A stretch of 64,000 bases of DNA from Staphylococcus agnetis (GTDB taxonomy: Bacteria; Bacillota; Bacilli; Staphylococcales; Staphylococcaceae), in contig NZ_PPQF01000025.1 in the NCBI RefSeq assembly GCF_002901865.1, forward strand, positions 62,001 to 126,000, given 5' to 3'. The notes under the pieces are model-generated. The model made no database searches. It saw only the letters and a list, made by a program, of their open reading frames with translations, and was not told the DNA's origin. A program made the position numbers and the translations under genes. Positions 56,529-64,000 of this stretch are shown one piece after another. Positions within the stretch are counted from its first letter, which is position 1. Every line of letters begins with the position of its first letter.

Positions 56529-56575
56529 AATTTAAAAATACACTTATGTCGATTGTGAAAAGGGTAAAGCTCGGA

Positions 56576-57970
56576 TTATTGATAACGTTCATAGTTAACA
56601 ATTTTTAATTGTTCTGCGTCATCGTTACCTTTTAACAAATAATGCCCTTGTTCATTGCGTCCTTTATTATCCTCATTTTGAACAATTACAGAATAAAATT
56701 GCCCATTTCGACTGACATTCATTATATTAGAAGATTTAATTGAAGAAATACGATGATTTTTGATATCTGACACTAAGTTATCGTAAAATGGACTATCTTC
56801 TAAAACAAATTTAGACAAACCTTTGGGTGAATGTGAATCATTTACTTCATCTAAGGTTCCTGTGTATGATTTAAAAAAATCATCAATTTTATTTAAAATA
56901 TTATCATCCTGATCTTTATTATGTTCCTCAATTTCTGATTCATCAAAAGACAATGTTACCGCATTTACTGTTTTAAGGTCATTTTTCTTGATGACTTTCT
57001 CTTCCGTTTTAAAGGTTTTACCATGACTTTTACCTTCTGCTTGAATCGTTAAGTCCTTATTTACTGGAAAAGGTCCGAAACCTTGTTCACTTGTATAAGG
57101 TAATCTTTCTCCATTTATAATCACTGTTTTCTCCTGATTTAATCCTGCTGTATTTTTAAGGTTGATATCGACTTGTGCCGTTTCAAAATCTTCAGTGACT
57201 TTCATTACTTCATTTTGACTCGATTTAGAATTAAATCGTAATTTCCCGTCAAATGTACCCCTATCCGTTTCTTTACGTGCAGGGATGACATAATCTCCTG
57301 GTATGTAATTTCCTAATGAGACGGTTTGTCCCTTTTTAGCAACTACATTTTTAGGACGGCCGTCTGCTTCAAAATGATACGTCGCATCTAAGTTCGCTTT
57401 GACTTCTGCTTGTTTTGTAGGAGCTTGAAAACTTAAATTATCAAATATTAAATATCGACGCCCATTTTTACTAATACGTAAAACATCGACATGATCTTTT
57501 GTCTTAATATATTTACCTACTGTACTGTTTTTGTCCAATTGATGTACAGTATGGTAGACATTTTTTTCAAATTGACGCATGCCAATTTCTTTTTTTATGA
57601 ATTGGATATACGTTGCTGCTTCTTTTCTCCCTACTTTATTAGCTTTAGAGCTGAGCAATGTTGATACTCTAGAAGCATCATCATTATCGATTGCGTTAAC
57701 TAATAATTCTGCTTGTGCTTCTGGAGAGTTATAATTCCTTAACAATAAAAATAGGATGATTAATAAAATAAGAATAAAACCAACAATTGCAATTGGAATC
57801 ATTTGCCTCATTTTAATTTGCTTGGCACTTTGTTCAGCTTCTTCTCTTGTCTTTAATTTTGGCGATGTATGCTTCAATGACTGCTTAGAAAATGAAACTT
57901 GATGATAGCAATAGGTACACCTCATGTCTTCACCAAGCTGATGGTGGTTACAATGCGGACACTGTTTCAT
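56576..57970 (-). CDS. tcaA: TcaA, zinc-ribbon membrane protein tied to teicoplanin susceptibility
   Basis: A 464-aa protein. The N-terminal zinc ribbon has Cys4, Cys7, Cys18 and Cys21 (CPHC...CTYC). One helix (about 55-78) follows, then a large extracytoplasmic part with repeated beta-rich domains, for example around YHFEADGRPKNVVAKKGQ and NKDLTIQAEGKSHGKTFKTEEK. This matches TcaA of S. aureus (about 460 aa), which affects glycopeptide susceptibility. AAGGAGGTG precedes the ATG. The MarR gene tcaR is upstream as usual. tcaB, third gene in S. aureus, is missing here. Confidence 0.9.
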   Translation of the reverse strand: MKQCPHCNHHQLGEDMRCTYCYHQVSFSKQSLKHTSPKLKTREEAEQSAKQIKMRQMIPIAIVGFILILLIILFLLLRNYNSPEAQAELLVNAIDNDDASRVSTLLSSKANKVGRKEAATYIQFIKKEIGMRQFEKNVYHTVHQLDKNSTVGKYIKTKDHVDVLRISKNGRRYLIFDNLSFQAPTKQAEVKANLDATYHFEADGRPKNVVAKKGQTVSLGNYIPGDYVIPARKETDRGTFDGKLRFNSKSSQNEVMKVTEDFETAQVDINLKNTAGLNQEKTVIINGERLPYTSEQGFGPFPVNKDLTIQAEGKSHGKTFKTEEKVIKKNDLKTVNAVTLSFDESEIEEHNKDQDDNILNKIDDFFKSYTGTLDEVNDSHSPKGLSKFVLEDSPFYDNLVSDIKNHRISSIKSSNIMNVSRNGQFYSVIVQNEDNKGRNEQGHYLLKGNDDAEQLKIVNYERYQ

Positions 57971-58072
57971 TTTGCATTCACACCTCCTTACAGCGCTTAG
58001 TAGTGTAACTTATTTTATGTCACTTTTAATCTTACCGCCTCATTCATTGGACGTATGGTCATGATAAAAGTG

Positions 58073-58531
58073 TTACATTTTTTTTAAATGTGCTTTTACG
58101 CGTTGATCAATTTGCTCTAATACTTCACGTGTTTGTTCAATTTGATCAATCGGAATATCTGACAACATTTCAGAAGCCAAATCTGCAATGATACGTCTCG
58201 ACTCTCTTACATAATTTACACCACTCTCAGTGAGCGCTATATATTTCAGTCGTTTATCATAGGAATACTCTAAATGTACCCACTCTACAAGTTTTAATTC
58301 GACTAGCTTTTTTACACGTCTACTTACAGCCGCTTTATTCACCCCTTGGCGTAGGGTAATTTCAGTTAATGTTAAAGCTCTGTCATGCGATAACATTAGT
58401 AAAACACTAGATTGTTCATTAGATATCCCGTATTTATTGCGCAAATCTTTTAATAGCGTCGCCGTGAGTGCATTTAAATTCACCATAAATTCTCCCATAA
58501 AACCGACATGCATCGACATCTCTTTAGTCAT
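58073..58531 (-). CDS. tcaR: MarR-family regulator TcaR
   Basis: A 152-aa winged-helix regulator. The DNA-binding part is SSVLLMLSHDRALTLTEITLRQGVNKAAVSRRVKKLVELKLVEW (about 40-82) followed by the wing YDKRLKYIALTESG. Position next to tcaA and length match TcaR, which in staphylococci controls tcaA, ica and spa. GAGGTGG precedes the ATG. Confidence 0.9.
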   Translation of the reverse strand: MTKEMSMHVGFMGEFMVNLNALTATLLKDLRNKYGISNEQSSVLLMLSHDRALTLTEITLRQGVNKAAVSRRVKKLVELKLVEWVHLEYSYDKRLKYIALTESGVNYVRESRRIIADLASEMLSDIPIDQIEQTREVLEQIDQRVKAHLKKM

Positions 58532-58625
58532 TTTAATTCCACCTCGTCTTTGTACGTTTTGTTATTTCACTTGTTATGATACCCATTTCAGTTATTTCTC
58601 TATTTATAAATCACCATGTATAATA

Positions 58626-58651
58626 ACCATACACAATTAAAACTGTATGGT
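58626..58651. promoter_or_regulatory. Palindrome upstream of tcaR
   Basis: ACCATACA-N10-TGTATGGT, with an extra ACCATGTA half site about 14 bp to the left. It lies between the divergent tcaR and DUF218 genes and could be the TcaR operator. Confidence 0.5.
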
Positions 58652-58735
58652 ATATTATTACAACAAAATAACGTATACCTGTATTCAAAAGATGTCTTTT
58701 AAAAATATCAATTGAAAGGTAAAAGGGCATTGCTC

Positions 58736-59680
58736 ATGTATTTCGTCTCACCTATTATAACATCTCTCATTATAAGTTTGCTTTTTATTATTTCAGCAAA
58801 ACGTAATTTTAATGTTCGTATAGAACTATTTAATGTGTTGTTAATTCTAAACATGATTTTAGTCACATTTAATCAATTTACACAATTTCAGCAATGGCGT
58901 CAATACGCTTTCGTCGTTATCATGATGCTTTATTTATTATGGTTAAAACGTGCGCACCTTCAAACAAAACATGGCCGACAATTTGTATTAAAGATAACCT
59001 GTTACACGTTGGCACTTCTAGGACTATCACTTGGCATCGAATGCATTACGCCAATTGTTCCTTGGTGGCTGTCATTACCATTACAATTTTCCGAAATTTT
59101 TATATGGGTATTTTTATTGACTTGGCCGATTTACCTCTATTTAACGCACCTTTTAACAATACGCTTACCTCAAAAAGGCGTGGACACTTTAATTGTGTTA
59201 GGTGCTGGCATCTATACTGAAAACGTAACACCAATGTTAAAAGCACGTTTAGATTGCGGTCTCACCCTATATCGTCAGTATCAAATCAAAAAATATATCG
59301 TATCTGGCGGACAAGGGCCTGATGAACCAATATCTGAAGCTTTAGCAATGTATCGCTATTTAAAACAACACAACGTTCCATGCCATACTATTAAAATGGA
59401 AGATCAATCTACAAATACCGTCGAAAACTTTAGATTTTCGAAGCCATTATTTACAGAAAAACATGGTATGTGTGTGACAAGTGAATTTCACGTATTACGA
59501 GCACTCCGTATTGCACAGCGACATGGTTTATATCTTTTAGGATACGGTGCACCTTCACCAATCACTTTACGTGCAAAAGCGTTGCTTCGAGATTATTGTG
59601 GATTGCTACTGTACTATCCTAGTTTATGGTGTATTTATGTCATTTTTCATATCATTCTAACGATCATATTAATGTCATAA
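58736..59680 (+). CDS. DUF218/YdcF family membrane protein
   Basis: A 314-aa protein with about five N-terminal helices (to about 145) and a cytosolic or exposed DUF218 domain: DTLIVLGAGIYTENVTPMLKARLDCGLTLY, YIVSGGQGPDEPISEALAMYRYL, EDQSTNTVENFRFSKPL and VTSEFHVLRALRIA, with a last helix. Relatives include SanA, linked to envelope integrity. AAAAGGG precedes the ATG at 58736; an in-frame TTG at 58712 is possible. Confidence 0.85.
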   Translation: MYFVSPIITSLIISLLFIISAKRNFNVRIELFNVLLILNMILVTFNQFTQFQQWRQYAFVVIMMLYLLWLKRAHLQTKHGRQFVLKITCYTLALLGLSLGIECITPIVPWWLSLPLQFSEIFIWVFLLTWPIYLYLTHLLTIRLPQKGVDTLIVLGAGIYTENVTPMLKARLDCGLTLYRQYQIKKYIVSGGQGPDEPISEALAMYRYLKQHNVPCHTIKMEDQSTNTVENFRFSKPLFTEKHGMCVTSEFHVLRALRIAQRHGLYLLGYGAPSPITLRAKALLRDYCGLLLYYPSLWCIYVIFHIILTIILMS

Positions 59681-59756
59681 TTTTCTAAAAATATATATTC
59701 ACACGTTTGGAAGTTTGTTATACTCGACCCAATCCATTTAAACGGAGGGATTGGAC

Positions 59757-61295
59757 ATGTCTACTCAATTAGAAAAAAACAAACTTATGACACGCTTTCT
59801 AAATTTTGTTGAAAAAACGGGAAATAAATTACCTGACCCTATTATATTATTTTTCAGCTTATGTATCGTCTTAGCAGTCGTCACTGCAATCGTGTCACAA
59901 TTTGATACACGTGTAAAACATCCGGGTACTGGCGAAATGATTTCCGTAAGAAATGTTTTAAGTCATGATGGTGTTGTGATGTTTTTAAATGATGCAGTGA
60001 AAAACTTTTCTACTTTTCCAGCATTAGGTATCGTCCTCGCTGTAATGCTTGGCATCGGCGTCGCAGAAAAAAGTGGTTATTTTGATAAGTTAATGGTGCA
60101 TATTGTTTCTATCGCACCTGAAAGAGTGCTTTTGCCGGTCATTATATTTGTGGGCATGTTAGGAAATATCGCTGGTGATGCTGCACCGATTGTGTTACCC
60201 CCATTAGTTGCCATGATATTTATTAAACTTGGCTATCATCCAGTTGCGGGGTTGGCATTAGCCTATGCAGCCACTTTAGGAGGTTTTGCTGCTAATATCT
60301 TTATCGGGTTACAGGATGCATTAGTTTATGCTTTTACTGAGCCTGCTGCACATTTAATTGATAAAAGTGTCAAGATGAATGTTGCAATGAATTGGTATTT
60401 TATTGCAGCAAGCACATTCTTTTTATTACCTATTTTATGGTATGTCACAAAACGTATTGTTATTCCACATCTTGGAACATATGAGTCGTCACAACTTAAC
60501 ACGGACGAAACAATGAATAATGCATCGATTTCACCTAAAGAAGCACGCGCCATTCGTTTCGCAAACATCAGCTTTTTGATCACACTCATCACGCTCACAC
60601 TTTTAGCGCTACCCGAAAAAAGTTGGTTGCGAAATGCTAAAACTGGAAGTTTAATAGATGATTCACCCTTAATGAATGGCATCGGTATCATCCTCATTAT
60701 AATCTTTATTATCCCTGGATGCGTATATGGGATTAAAGCGGGTACGATTCGAAATTCAAAAGATATCGGTCGGATGTTAACTGAGTCGATGGCTGCGATG
60801 GGTAATTTTATTGTTATCGTATTTTTTGCTGCACAATTACTTGCATTTTTAACATGGAGTCACCTTGGTATTTTTATTGCTGTAAAAGGCGCTGAAGCAT
60901 TAAAACATCAAAATGGTGTCGTTTTAATTTTAGGATTAATCCTTCTCAGTAGTCTTATTAATTTACTTATAGGAAGTGCTTCTGCGAAATGGGCATTACT
61001 TGGACCAATCTTTGTACCTATGTTACTTTTATTAGGATTTCATCCTGCATTTACTCAAATGATTTATCGTGTTGGTGATTCTATCTCAAACCCTATCACA
61101 CCAATGATGCCTTATCTGCCATTATTACTCACCTATGCACAAAAATACGATAAAAATATGAAATTAGGATCATTGATTGCCAGTTTGATGCCTTATACGA
61201 TTTTCTTAGCCATCTTTTGGACAGTATTTTTAATTATATGGTATTTGCTTGGCATCCCAGTAGGTCCAGGTGGTCCTATACATCATCATAAATAA
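59757..61295 (+). CDS. AbgT-family transporter
   Basis: A 512-aa transporter with about eleven helices. NKLPDPIILFFSLCIVL, IAGDAAPIVLPPLVAMIF, GSASAKWALLGPIFVPMLLLLGFHPAFTQMIYRVGDSISNPITPMMPYLPLLL are AbgT hallmarks. Family members import p-aminobenzoyl-glutamate or export sulfonamides. CGGAGGGA precedes the ATG at 59757; an in-frame TTG at 59751 follows that site too closely. It is monocistronic. Confidence 0.91.
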   Translation: MSTQLEKNKLMTRFLNFVEKTGNKLPDPIILFFSLCIVLAVVTAIVSQFDTRVKHPGTGEMISVRNVLSHDGVVMFLNDAVKNFSTFPALGIVLAVMLGIGVAEKSGYFDKLMVHIVSIAPERVLLPVIIFVGMLGNIAGDAAPIVLPPLVAMIFIKLGYHPVAGLALAYAATLGGFAANIFIGLQDALVYAFTEPAAHLIDKSVKMNVAMNWYFIAASTFFLLPILWYVTKRIVIPHLGTYESSQLNTDETMNNASISPKEARAIRFANISFLITLITLTLLALPEKSWLRNAKTGSLIDDSPLMNGIGIILIIIFIIPGCVYGIKAGTIRNSKDIGRMLTESMAAMGNFIVIVFFAAQLLAFLTWSHLGIFIAVKGAEALKHQNGVVLILGLILLSSLINLLIGSASAKWALLGPIFVPMLLLLGFHPAFTQMIYRVGDSISNPITPMMPYLPLLLTYAQKYDKNMKLGSLIASLMPYTIFLAIFWTVFLIIWYLLGIPVGPGGPIHHHK

Positions 61296-61360
61296 TGTCA
61301 TGATAATGATGTCTCATGCATGTAAGCGTCTACCTACATACGTGTACTGCAATATCAACA

Positions 61361-61404
61361 AAAAGGAGTGGGACTGTGAAATCATAATGATTCCAGTCTC
61401 ACTC
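61361..61404 (+). terminator. Terminator of the AbgT gene
   Basis: GGAGTGGGACTG pairs with CAGTCTCACTCC (one G-T), with a second stem inside. A T-rich stretch follows. Confidence 0.7.
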
Positions 61405-61448
61405 CATATTTATGAAAGTCACTGATTTATTTATCGGTCTTACTAATT

Positions 61449-62120
61449 CTATTTGGATACGATTTTGCCGTCATCTAAATAAAGCATACGATCGGCATAA
61501 TCAAATAAACGTTCATCATGTGTTACCATAATCCCTATTGTCCCTTTGGATTGAACTTGTTCTTTAATCATTTCAACAACTTCTGTCGCACGTTTCGCAT
61601 CTAAACTCGCTGTTGGTTCATCTGCAAGTAACAACTGTGGCTTGTTCATCCAAGCGCGCATAATCGCAACACGTTGTTTTTCTCCTCCAGATAACATATG
61701 CGGATAGGCATCAATACGGTGGCTTAATCCGATGTCATCTAATAATTGTTTCGCGCGTATTTCCGCTTCTTTTTTCGACATCCCAGCCTCTTTCCCTACT
61801 ATAATCAACTGGTCTTTTACCTTTAAATACGGAAGTAAGTGCGAAGATTGAAAAATAAATCCAATATTTTTTAATCGTTTCGTTGTTAACGCTTTTTGTG
61901 ATAACCGACCAAAATCTTCACCGTTTAAAGTCATCTGACCTTCTGTTGGTGATAATAATCCACCCATAATACTTAATAAAGTTGATTTACCTGAACCCGA
62001 TGCGCCGTTTAATATAATGAATTCCCCTGGTTGAACCTCAAAATTTATCCCTTTTAATACCTCTGTTTTCGCGTCACCTTTGCCAAACGTTTTAATTAAA
62101 TTATTTACTTTTAAACCCAT
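61449..62120 (-). CDS. hrtA: Haem exporter ATPase HrtA
   Basis: A 223-aa ABC ATPase of the MacB/LolD type. Walker [12 protein letters not shown] (about 39-49), signature [14 protein letters not shown], Walker [13 protein letters not shown] and [13 protein letters not shown]. It is coupled to hrtB (TAATG overlap of one base). With hrtB and the neighbouring hssR it forms the haem-tolerance locus of staphylococci, which pumps out excess haem or its toxic products. Confidence 0.94.
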   Translation of the reverse strand: MGLKVNNLIKTFGKGDAKTEVLKGINFEVQPGEFIILNGASGSGKSTLLSIMGGLLSPTEGQMTLNGEDFGRLSQKALTTKRLKNIGFIFQSSHLLPYLKVKDQLIIVGKEAGMSKKEAEIRAKQLLDDIGLSHRIDAYPHMLSGGEKQRVAIMRAWMNKPQLLLADEPTASLDAKRATEVVEMIKEQVQSKGTIGIMVTHDERLFDYADRMLYLDDGKIVSK

Positions 62121-63181
62121 TAGTTGCCGCCTCCAATCGCTTCAATCGGATCTACTTTAAGTACACGTACAAGTGATAATAATGCGCCTATAATTGCCAC
62201 TGCTATAAATACGACTACCATAATCAACATCAAATTAGATGTTAAATGGAACGGCATGGTAACTGGCATGATTAACGATAATGCAGTAATAATACCTAAT
62301 GCAAAACCGACTCCTAAAAGTGTCACAAATAAAATTTGGAACAGTAGTGATCCTAATAAATGTCCTGTTTTAATACCAATTGCTTTTAAAATACCAATTT
62401 CAGATGTTTTTTGAATGGTCATGACATAGAAAAATGCAGTGAGCACAATTGCTGTAATAACGAATAAGCTGACGATCATCATTGTTAATGGCGCTTGCTC
62501 AGCTTGATAACTTGGAATACCATCAGTGAGGTCTTTTTGAGTCACTACTTTTACATCTTTGATGTCTTTTAAGTCTTGAATTTGCTTGTGACTTAAACCT
62601 TTAAGAAAATACATTGATGTAGGCGTATGATTGTCGGTCACTTGGTCTAATCCTTTTTCAGTAACCAGCGCAAAATCTGTATGTGCATACATCGCGTGAT
62701 TAAAGAAACCTGTGATTTTGAATTCCTGGTCTTTACCTTTAATTTTAATTGTATCGCCGATATTTAAACCTTCACCTTCTAATTTACTGTTTAATGCGAC
62801 TTCATGATTGTTTTGAGGATACTCCCCTGATTTCAATGAAGGTTGTTCATTTTTAGGCATTGATCCAAATAATAAATCACTATTGCCATCTTTATATTGT
62901 GCTGTTGCCATACTTGCTTTAAATGGTGCTGTCTTCACGATTTTTTCAATTTCTCTTTGTTGGTCTGGACTAATATTTGAACGCTGGATTTGATTATCTG
63001 CATCTTTTTGTATCACAAATTGTTCTGATTTAAATTGATCAATAAGTGATACATTTTCACGTGCTAAACCTTTGGCTAGTCCTGATATAAATAACACCAT
63101 ACTCGCTAATAGCACGACGATAAATGTGATAAGCAAATATTTGAATTTGTAAAACTTCAATTCATTTAATGCTATTTTCAT
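62120..63181 (-). CDS. hrtB: Haem exporter permease HrtB
   Basis: A 353-aa FtsX-type permease with one N-terminal helix (about 15-38), a large extracytoplasmic domain (about 40-230) and three C-terminal helices. [26 protein letters not shown] and VDPIEAIGG are conserved. Length and segments match S. aureus HrtB. AAAGGGGAG precedes the ATG at 63181; the frame to 63217 starts near the -10 box. Transcription is from the HssR-controlled promoter. Confidence 0.94.
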   Translation of the reverse strand: MKIALNELKFYKFKYLLITFIVVLLASMVLFISGLAKGLARENVSLIDQFKSEQFVIQKDADNQIQRSNISPDQQREIEKIVKTAPFKASMATAQYKDGNSDLLFGSMPKNEQPSLKSGEYPQNNHEVALNSKLEGEGLNIGDTIKIKGKDQEFKITGFFNHAMYAHTDFALVTEKGLDQVTDNHTPTSMYFLKGLSHKQIQDLKDIKDVKVVTQKDLTDGIPSYQAEQAPLTMMIVSLFVITAIVLTAFFYVMTIQKTSEIGILKAIGIKTGHLLGSLLFQILFVTLLGVGFALGIITALSLIMPVTMPFHLTSNLMLIMVVVFIAVAIIGALLSLVRVLKVDPIEAIGGGN

Positions 63182-63215
63182 AATTAAGCTCCCCTTTTCT
63201 TTACCTTGTAGCCAC

Positions 63216-63248
63216 ATTATAAAAAGGGTTTATGAACTGAATATGAAC
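63216..63248 (-). promoter_or_regulatory. hrtBA promoter with HssR direct repeat
   Basis: On the minus strand GTTCATATT-N2-GTTCATAAA (63248-63229) matches the known HssR target, a direct repeat of GTTCATATT with a 2-bp gap, with two changes in the second copy. TATAAT (63216-63221) lies 7 bp downstream. Confidence 0.9.
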
Positions 63249-63405
63249 AAATGTCAAATGTCTAAATTTTTTTCGTTAGTGAAATTAAACACGCTAGGTT
63301 TCTAAAAAGGATGTCATACATGTTGATAAAATGAACGTTCATTTACGCAAGACGTGATTACACCTATAATAAGAATAGAAAGAGAAGATAAAGGATGTGA
63401 AACCA

Positions 63406-64000
63406 ATGGCTGTAACATGTTTAATTGTTGACGATGATCCAGAGATTTTGGACTATGTTGCTTCAAGGATTGAAAAAGAGGGTTATCAAGCTGTGAAGCA
63501 ACCGAGCGGAGAAGCTGCTGAAGCTTATGTCGCTCAACATGATATTGATATTGCGATCGTTGATATTATGATGGATGAGATGGATGGATTTGAACTTTGT
63601 CAAATCTTGAAGTATGACTATAACTACCCAGTCATTATGCTTACTGCTCGAGATGCTTTAACAGATAAAGAACGTGCGTTTTTAGCTGGAACAGATGACT
63701 ATGTAACTAAGCCATTTGAAGTTTCGGAACTTATGTTTCGCATTAAAGCGGTGTTACGTCGATACCAAATTCAAACGAACGTTCACTTAAAATTAGGAAA
63801 TTTAGAAATAGATCAAACTCAACTTGAAGTGAAAGTGGATAATAAAGGCATGATTTTACCGAATAAAGAATTTGCGTTACTGAGTTTACTCGTTTCTTAT
63901 CCTAAACAAGTATTTGAAAGAGAAGCATTAATCGAGAAAATTTGGGGATTTGATTACGATGGCGACACGCGAACGGTAGATGTACATATTAAACGCTTAC
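63406..64000 (+). CDS. hssR: Haem-sensor response regulator HssR, cut by the window end
   Basis: An OmpR-type response regulator; the first 198 codons lie in the window and the rest is missing. The receiver domain has DDDPEILDY (acidic pocket), the phosphorylated Asp in IVDIMMDEMDG, Thr in IMLTARDALTDKER and Lys in DDYVTKPFEV. The winged-helix output domain starts near residue 125 and ends in TRTVDVHIKRL. AAGGATG precedes the ATG at 63406. It is divergent from hrtBA, as in S. aureus; hssS presumably follows. Confidence 0.95.
   Translation, partial: MAVTCLIVDDDPEILDYVASRIEKEGYQAVKQPSGEAAEAYVAQHDIDIAIVDIMMDEMDGFELCQILKYDYNYPVIMLTARDALTDKERAFLAGTDDYVTKPFEVSELMFRIKAVLRRYQIQTNVHLKLGNLEIDQTQLEVKVDNKGMILPNKEFALLSLLVSYPKQVFEREALIEKIWGFDYDGDTRTVDVHIKRL

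Noticed and set aside
61315..61330. Cre-like TGTAAGCGTCTACC after the AbgT gene
   Set aside because: Several mismatches at the 3' half, and it lies downstream of a gene with no promoter near.

Overview
This window is chromosomal DNA of a low-GC Firmicute that is almost certainly a Staphylococcus. Gene content and order match the staphylococcal core genome: ssaA-like CHAP protein, 2-hydroxyacid dehydrogenase, FAD monooxygenase, glucosaminidase, formate dehydrogenase, lcpC, inositol-phosphatase and RsaI; the hut genes beside lyrA; the tcaR-tcaA pair; and hrtAB facing hssR. The proteins look clearly diverged from the S. aureus versions I remember, so this is another species. The exact species cannot be settled by eye. 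I see no phage, insertion sequence, CRISPR array, tRNA or rRNA.

Region 1 (1-10.7 kb) holds cell-wall and formate functions: a secreted CHAP amidase under a WalR box, a membrane-anchored glucosaminidase, a large formate dehydrogenase translationally coupled to a DUF1641 protein, pyroglutamyl peptidase, the wall-teichoic-acid ligase LcpC and an inositol-phosphatase-like protein. Region 2 (10.8-20 kb) starts with the small RNA RsaI, whose promoter carries a CcpA site. It continues with an HTH regulator and a mupG-murQ-murP operon for N-acetylmuramic acid recycling, also with a cre-like site. An amino-acid permease and a formate/nitrite-type channel follow, the latter with a perfect Rex operator over its promoter.

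Region 3 (20-27.6 kb) has small metabolic and membrane genes, a BASS transporter, a protein built from two internal repeats, and an NhaC-type transporter controlled by a SAM (S-box) riboswitch, so it is probably a methionine transporter. Region 4 (27.8-36.5 kb) is histidine degradation (hutI, hutU, a YjiH-type transporter, a divergent LysR regulator, hutG), followed by lyrA/spdC and rpiA. Region 5 (36.6-48.7 kb) contains a MOSC protein, galM, a NatAB-like ABC exporter, two tandemly duplicated DUF805 membrane proteins, a DNA glycosylase, a second NhaC antiporter, a curious catalytic-domain-less GH2-like protein opposite an AraC regulator, and gltS.

Region 6 (48.7-64 kb) has a Zur-controlled COG0523 GTPase, fni (isoprenoid synthesis), a thioesterase, a PTS EIIC-like protein followed by an unusual run of six consecutive hairpins, an esterase, tcaA/tcaR without an adjacent tcaB, a DUF218 protein, an AbgT transporter, and the haem-detoxification locus hrtBA with a recognisable HssR direct repeat and the start of hssR, cut by the window end. 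The main regulatory themes readable from the DNA are carbon control (CcpA), redox (Rex), methionine (S-box), zinc (Zur), haem (HssR) and cell wall (WalR).
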